Shown piece by piece: positions 48,788 through 52,117 of a stretch of DNA of 52,117 nucleotides. How positions within the stretch are numbered: position 1 is the stretch's first letter; every line of letters starts with the position of its first letter. Source of the DNA: Polyangiaceae bacterium (GTDB lineage: Bacteria; Myxococcota_A; Polyangia; Polyangiales; Polyangiaceae); assembly GCA_009780955.1 (NCBI GenBank), contig WQZB01000029.1:1-52117 (forward strand). The letters are read 5' to 3'. The notes beneath the pieces were generated by a model. The model did no database searches. It saw only the letters and a list, made by a program, of their open reading frames with translations, and had not been told where the DNA came from. The position numbers were made by a program, and so were the translations under genes.

Positions 48788-50443
48788 TCAGTCATTCTGC
48801 CACCGCAATCGAAGCGCGGCACGCGGATCGACCGCGAGAAGCCTCTGGAAGACGGAGATTTCCGTGGAATCGCGAGACGGTACATTGGTAGATTCCGCAT
48901 GAATTTTGCGCGATGAAATGCGCATTGTCTTCAGAAAACCTTCGAACGCTTCGGCCGAGAGCGTGGGCTCCCATTGCTCGAGGGTCTCGGTGACCTGTGG
49001 GAGTATCCGCCCGTACAGAGCGAGTGCAAGGTCGATGCGCGCAGAGGCTTGAGCCTGCTTAGCTACTGCAAGATGCACGCGAAAGCGGCTGCGCGCGTCC
49101 GAGAGCCGTTCGGCGTTGGCAAGTGCATCGCCGAGCGCGTCGTCGACGTTGCCCGAAGCGAGCTCGGCGATCATGTCGCTCATAATCTTTTCTGAGGCAG
49201 GGTCGACGGCGTGAACCGCGCTTGGCACTGGCCCTGTTGCGCTGCCCCCCACGATTGCCATTTCCTGCTCGATCCAATCGAGCGTGTCGGGCGCAGCAAA
49301 GGGAGTGCCCGTCGAGAAAAGCAGATGCAGAATGCCCGGAGCGCGCTTGAGAAAGGCGACGAGCTCACGCCCCACGGCTTGCCGAGCCGCCCGATACTCT
49401 GCCCCCTTTTTCTCGAGTGCAATGGCTGAAAACCGATGCGGATCGAGCCAGAACACGTGGTTTCCGACGGCGTCTTCGGCAGCGTCGAGAAGGGCGTCCC
49501 ATTGGCCTGCATGCAAGAGCGTCGTGATCTCTTCGCGATCGTGATCTTTGGGGCCACGCAAAAACGTCTTGCCCTGCTCGACTTCTGGCGCGTGTTCGAC
49601 CGTGAGCCATGCAGCAACACGCGCCATGCGATAAGGCCATGGTGAAGTTGGTGCCAGGTGGCGCGCGTGACGGGCGATAGCCGCGAGAGGCTCTCGCAAT
49701 TTTCGTGCGCTGTCTTGGGCGCTGTCGAGCCCGGAAAGCGACGACGGGTCGAATGCAATGTTGGCGATTTCCGGGGCGATTGCGGGGGCAGTTTCTGGCG
49801 CGATTGCGGGCGGCGGGGCAGCGGGCGTTGGCCCGTTTGGCTTGTTGGATGTTGCGGCAGAGGGAGGTGGGGGTAGAGCCACCGGCTCTGGCAAATCTGG
49901 TAAGCTACGAATTTTCTCGCGTACCGACAGGCGTAAGGGTGAAATCCCAGGGTCTGCGTTTTGGAGCAGATCGGCAAAGGATGCTCCGGCCTCGGCAACG
50001 AGTGATTCGAGCGCGCGCACCGTGTCGGCTTCTGCAGGGCCAACAGGCATTGCGGTAACGCGTTTTGCCAGGGCTCGCCAGAGCCAATCGATCTGCCCAG
50101 CGCGGGCACGAATGCGCTTGAGCGGAGGATGAAGCAGAGGCCAATAGGCCTTGCTCAGCGCCACGCAAAGTGCAATTCCCTCGGCGACGCCGCGCCAGCC
50201 TTGCACTTGTGCCTTCGCAACTGCGAGCCACGTCATCGCGCGCAGATCTTTGGAATCGTCGCGGAGCACGCGCTCACACTCGGCGATGACATATGCCCAA
50301 TCGGGTGCTTCCGCGGTGAGTGCGGAAAGCTTTTCCAATTCTGCGCTGAGGCGCTCGAACCGCGGATCGTAAGCGAGGTCTTTGCCCGCAGGCGCGTCCG
50401 CCGAAATGGCCGCGAGGAGCGGGGAGGTGGGATCGAGCGCCAT
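48788..50443 (-). CDS. tssA: T6SS cap/assembly protein TssA
   Basis: 551 residues. The N-terminal ImpA domain (about 10-130) has the usual PAGKDLAYDPRFERLSAELE and DWAYVIAECERVLRDDSKDLR and VQGWRGVAEGIALC. A Pro/Ala-rich linker with a repeated PEIAPxxAPAI-like segment (about 195-225) follows, then a long C-terminal domain with a VasJ/EvpK-like region (about 235-540). TssA primes tail tube and sheath assembly and in long forms caps the distal end. Lies 6 bp from tssK and in the same minus-strand operon. Confidence 0.9.
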   Translation of the reverse strand: MALDPTSPLLAAISADAPAGKDLAYDPRFERLSAELEKLSALTAEAPDWAYVIAECERVLRDDSKDLRAMTWLAVAKAQVQGWRGVAEGIALCVALSKAYWPLLHPPLKRIRARAGQIDWLWRALAKRVTAMPVGPAEADTVRALESLVAEAGASFADLLQNADPGISPLRLSVREKIRSLPDLPEPVALPPPPSAATSNKPNGPTPAAPPPAIAPETAPAIAPEIANIAFDPSSLSGLDSAQDSARKLREPLAAIARHARHLAPTSPWPYRMARVAAWLTVEHAPEVEQGKTFLRGPKDHDREEITTLLHAGQWDALLDAAEDAVGNHVFWLDPHRFSAIALEKKGAEYRAARQAVGRELVAFLKRAPGILHLLFSTGTPFAAPDTLDWIEQEMAIVGGSATGPVPSAVHAVDPASEKIMSDMIAELASGNVDDALGDALANAERLSDARSRFRVHLAVAKQAQASARIDLALALYGRILPQVTETLEQWEPTLSAEAFEGFLKTMRISSRKIHAESTNVPSRDSTEISVFQRLLAVDPRAALRLRWQND

Positions 50444-50449
50444 GCCTTT

Positions 50450-51835
50450 TTACCGGAGGAAGGTTGGATCGACTGCGTAGAGCGCGAGTTGCATGGCATT
50501 GGGGTCAAATGGAGACTGGATGGCGATGGTTCCGGTGGTCACCATATGGACCCAGAAGTCACCCGTCGTTTCGAGACGGAAAAACACGACTCCGGGCTTG
50601 ACGGGGAGCGCCGTTGGCGGGCGATGCTCGAGCGCGATGTGCGCGCCGTTGACCGCGGAGTTGAGAATACGACCGATTTGTGGGAGCGATGCTATCTTCG
50701 TCAGCTTCGGCACCTGGTCGCGGACTTGGGCTTCAGGATACTTTCCGCTCACCGCGAGGAAGAATGCAAACTGGTAGATCGCCGAATCGCGCAATTTACC
50801 CACTCGCAAACCGTTGTCTTGCTGTTCGAGTGGGATCTCGACATAGCGCTCGGCGATGACGCGATCGAGAAGTGCGAGCGCCAAATTGAACATGGGCTCG
50901 AATACCGGGCCGATCTCTAGGAATTTGAAGCGAGGGACGTTCATGGGATCGCCCTGAGCGTCGAAGGTGCAGAGTTGGCCAATGAGTTGCGCGAGAACCG
51001 CATACGCTTCGCGAGGTGGCGTGGACGGCTTGTCGACGACTTCCGCGACGAGAGGTAGCAGCCCGTTGAGCGTGTGCAAGAGCCAGAATTTGGCTGCGTC
51101 GGCCGCATGAAACTCGATGACTGCAGCCGATCGTTGCCGACGGCTCGATGCAAGCCCTTGCTGCTTTGCGATCATGACACGAAGAAGCCGGCGAAACCCT
51201 TCTTGCAAGAACAGAGAGGCGCCGATTTGCAAGACGGGAGGGACGAAGGTTTCGCTTAGGACCACCGAGCCCGAGGCAGCGCGCACGAGCTGCGCGATGC
51301 GAATGACCTCGAAACGATCGACTGGTTCATCGCCGAAAAGAATACGCAAGTTGTTCCCGGCCCATTCGATGGAGCGTTCGTCCATACCCGAGTTGAGGTC
51401 GACGACGGTGGTTTGCATGCGCTGGTAGCGCGCTGGGCTCGCGGGGTCGCCCTTGAGATCGACATTCGGGGCTTGATCGTTTTCGCGGGCAAGCCCCACG
51501 TACACGTCGAGCGGGCGAAGCGGGCGGCCTGCACTTCCCTTGGTTCCGAAATCGCCGAAACCCTCGTAGCGACGCGCAGGGAGCGAATCTGCCGACCCGT
51601 CGCCAACATCGAGGACCGTACCGTCGGGCAAGACCGCTTTGAGTGTCACGACGCGCACTTCTCCGGTTTGCAGGGCGCGCGGATCGATGTTGAGCTCGAG
51701 GAGACCCCAGTCTTGAGGACTTACGGCAGCCAGCCGACGCGCAAGAAGAAGCTCGTGGTACTGGTCTTGACGCTGCAAGTGATGGGGCTCGAGAAAGAGC
51801 CCATCGATCCACAAGGGCTTACGGGGCTGCCGCAT
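50450..51835 (-). CDS. tssK: T6SS baseplate protein TssK
   Basis: 461 residues. The TssK N-terminus LWIDGLFLEPHHLQRQDQYH is diagnostic, with FVPPVLQIGAS, KFWLLHTLNGLLPL and a C-terminal KPGVVFFRLETTGDFWVHMV block. TssK links the baseplate wedge to the membrane complex. It is the promoter-proximal gene of tssK-tssA-tssB-tssC. The start ATG 51835 has no evident Shine-Dalgarno (the upstream sequence is pyrimidine-rich on the coding strand), so translation initiation may be weak or leaderless. Confidence 0.93.
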   Translation of the reverse strand: MRQPRKPLWIDGLFLEPHHLQRQDQYHELLLARRLAAVSPQDWGLLELNIDPRALQTGEVRVVTLKAVLPDGTVLDVGDGSADSLPARRYEGFGDFGTKGSAGRPLRPLDVYVGLARENDQAPNVDLKGDPASPARYQRMQTTVVDLNSGMDERSIEWAGNNLRILFGDEPVDRFEVIRIAQLVRAASGSVVLSETFVPPVLQIGASLFLQEGFRRLLRVMIAKQQGLASSRRQRSAAVIEFHAADAAKFWLLHTLNGLLPLVAEVVDKPSTPPREAYAVLAQLIGQLCTFDAQGDPMNVPRFKFLEIGPVFEPMFNLALALLDRVIAERYVEIPLEQQDNGLRVGKLRDSAIYQFAFFLAVSGKYPEAQVRDQVPKLTKIASLPQIGRILNSAVNGAHIALEHRPPTALPVKPGVVFFRLETTGDFWVHMVTTGTIAIQSPFDPNAMQLALYAVDPTFLR

Positions 51836-52082
51836 GAAGAGGGAAGAGAGGGTACTCTATTCGTGCAGCGCCCAACAAGTCTTACCCATGGAGCCGGGTG
51901 TCGAGATCGCGAGGCGCTCCGCCAGCGTCGCTGTATATTTACAAAGAATCACGGACTGGCTCGGCGCGAAATTGTCTGCGTCTCTGCAAAGCGAGCTTGC
52001 CGGGTTGCGCGTGCACCGAACACGGGTCAACGTAGAAGTATTGCTATTTTACCCTCTCATCTTTTCACCCAGGAATTGAGCT
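51836..52082. other. 247-bp divergent intergenic region between tssK and the right-edge gene
   Basis: Likely carries promoters for both directions. An AT-rich dyad, TGTATATTTACA (51932-51943), stands out in otherwise GC-rich DNA and could be a -10 element or operator. A plus-strand open frame of 81 codons (51834-52079) ends 3 bp before the next start but overlaps the tssK start and shows no family motif; I do not annotate it as a gene. Confidence 0.45.
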
Positions 52083-52117
52083 GTGAATTCAACTGACTCC
52101 ATATTTGGACGCGTGGA
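52083..52117 (+). CDS. Start of an unidentified gene, cut by the right edge
   Basis: GTG 52083 is preceded by AGGA at 52072-52075 with 7 bp spacing and opens a frame reading (M)NSTDSIFGRV before the window ends. Its position divergent from the tssK operon suggests another T6SS component, for example the VgrG, PAAR or kinase gene missing from the window, but eleven codons are too few for assignment. Confidence 0.45.
   Translation, partial: MNSTDSIFGRV

Noticed and set aside
51834-52079. 81-codon plus-strand frame upstream of the right-edge gene
   Set aside because: It overlaps the tssK start, has no family motif or ribosome site, and occupies the expected promoter region.

Overview
The window looks like chromosome of a Myxococcota (deltaproteobacterial, probably Polyangiales-like) bacterium. 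This is inferred from style only: many secreted lipoproteins with Cys-rich CGDG or DCGS tails, several GTG/TTG starts, stop/start overlaps (TGATG, TAATG, GTGA) and inositol-lipid genes. There is no rRNA or other taxonomic marker.

Region 1 (1-2545) is the decayed end of a mobile island. It holds a broken AAA ATPase/nuclease gene, frame-scrambled remnants, an intact TacA/TacT-type toxin-antitoxin pair with an operator-like promoter, and the C-terminal stub of a tyrosine integrase stopping 28 bp from the 3' end of tRNA-Gly(GCC) (2545-2616, minus). Region 2 (2653-7358) is core-like: a MEMO/AmmeMemoRadiSam-B gene, then mgtE, mtnA and a class II aldolase. The last two fit the DHAP shunt for 5'-methylthioadenosine or 5'-deoxyadenosine salvage. 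mtnA carries an in-frame palindromic repeat of about 124 bp.

Region 3 (7393-17219) is a nine-gene envelope operon: a PstS-like binding protein, a small lipoprotein, a porin, a lipoprotein, ExbB, ExbD, TonB, a TonB-dependent receptor with its own N-terminal TonB-C domain, and a final lipoprotein. Upstream are four 7-mers at 11-bp period that resemble a PHO box, so phosphate-responsive, TonB-driven uptake is the working hypothesis.

Region 4 (17573-24477) is an inositol-lipid cluster: myo-inositol-phosphate synthase, a CDP-alcohol phosphatidyltransferase, a GtrA protein, an AUR1-like PAP2 inositolphosphotransferase, a PgpA-type phosphatase and an MMPL/RND exporter. Together they could make and move phosphatidylinositol or inositol phosphoceramide.

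Region 5 (24474-52117) begins with three lipoproteins and continues as a nearly complete type VI secretion locus: TssL, TssM, TagF, two tandem TssF paralogues, TssG, Hcp, TssE, TssH/ClpV, TssJ and TagH on plus, and TssC, TssB, TssA and TssK on minus. Two divergent peptidoglycan-active enzymes, an extra lipoprotein and a membrane protein are interspersed. No VgrG or PAAR gene is visible; the locus probably continues past the right edge, where a new plus-strand gene begins.

Three kinds of palindromic element recur: a dispersed family of 122-124 bp (two full copies, two fragments, one inside mtnA), a 145-bp snap-back palindrome abutting a stop codon at 40802, and a six-hairpin array splitting a signal-peptide coding region at 45913-46103. 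Their placement in and against reading frames is the most unusual property of the window.
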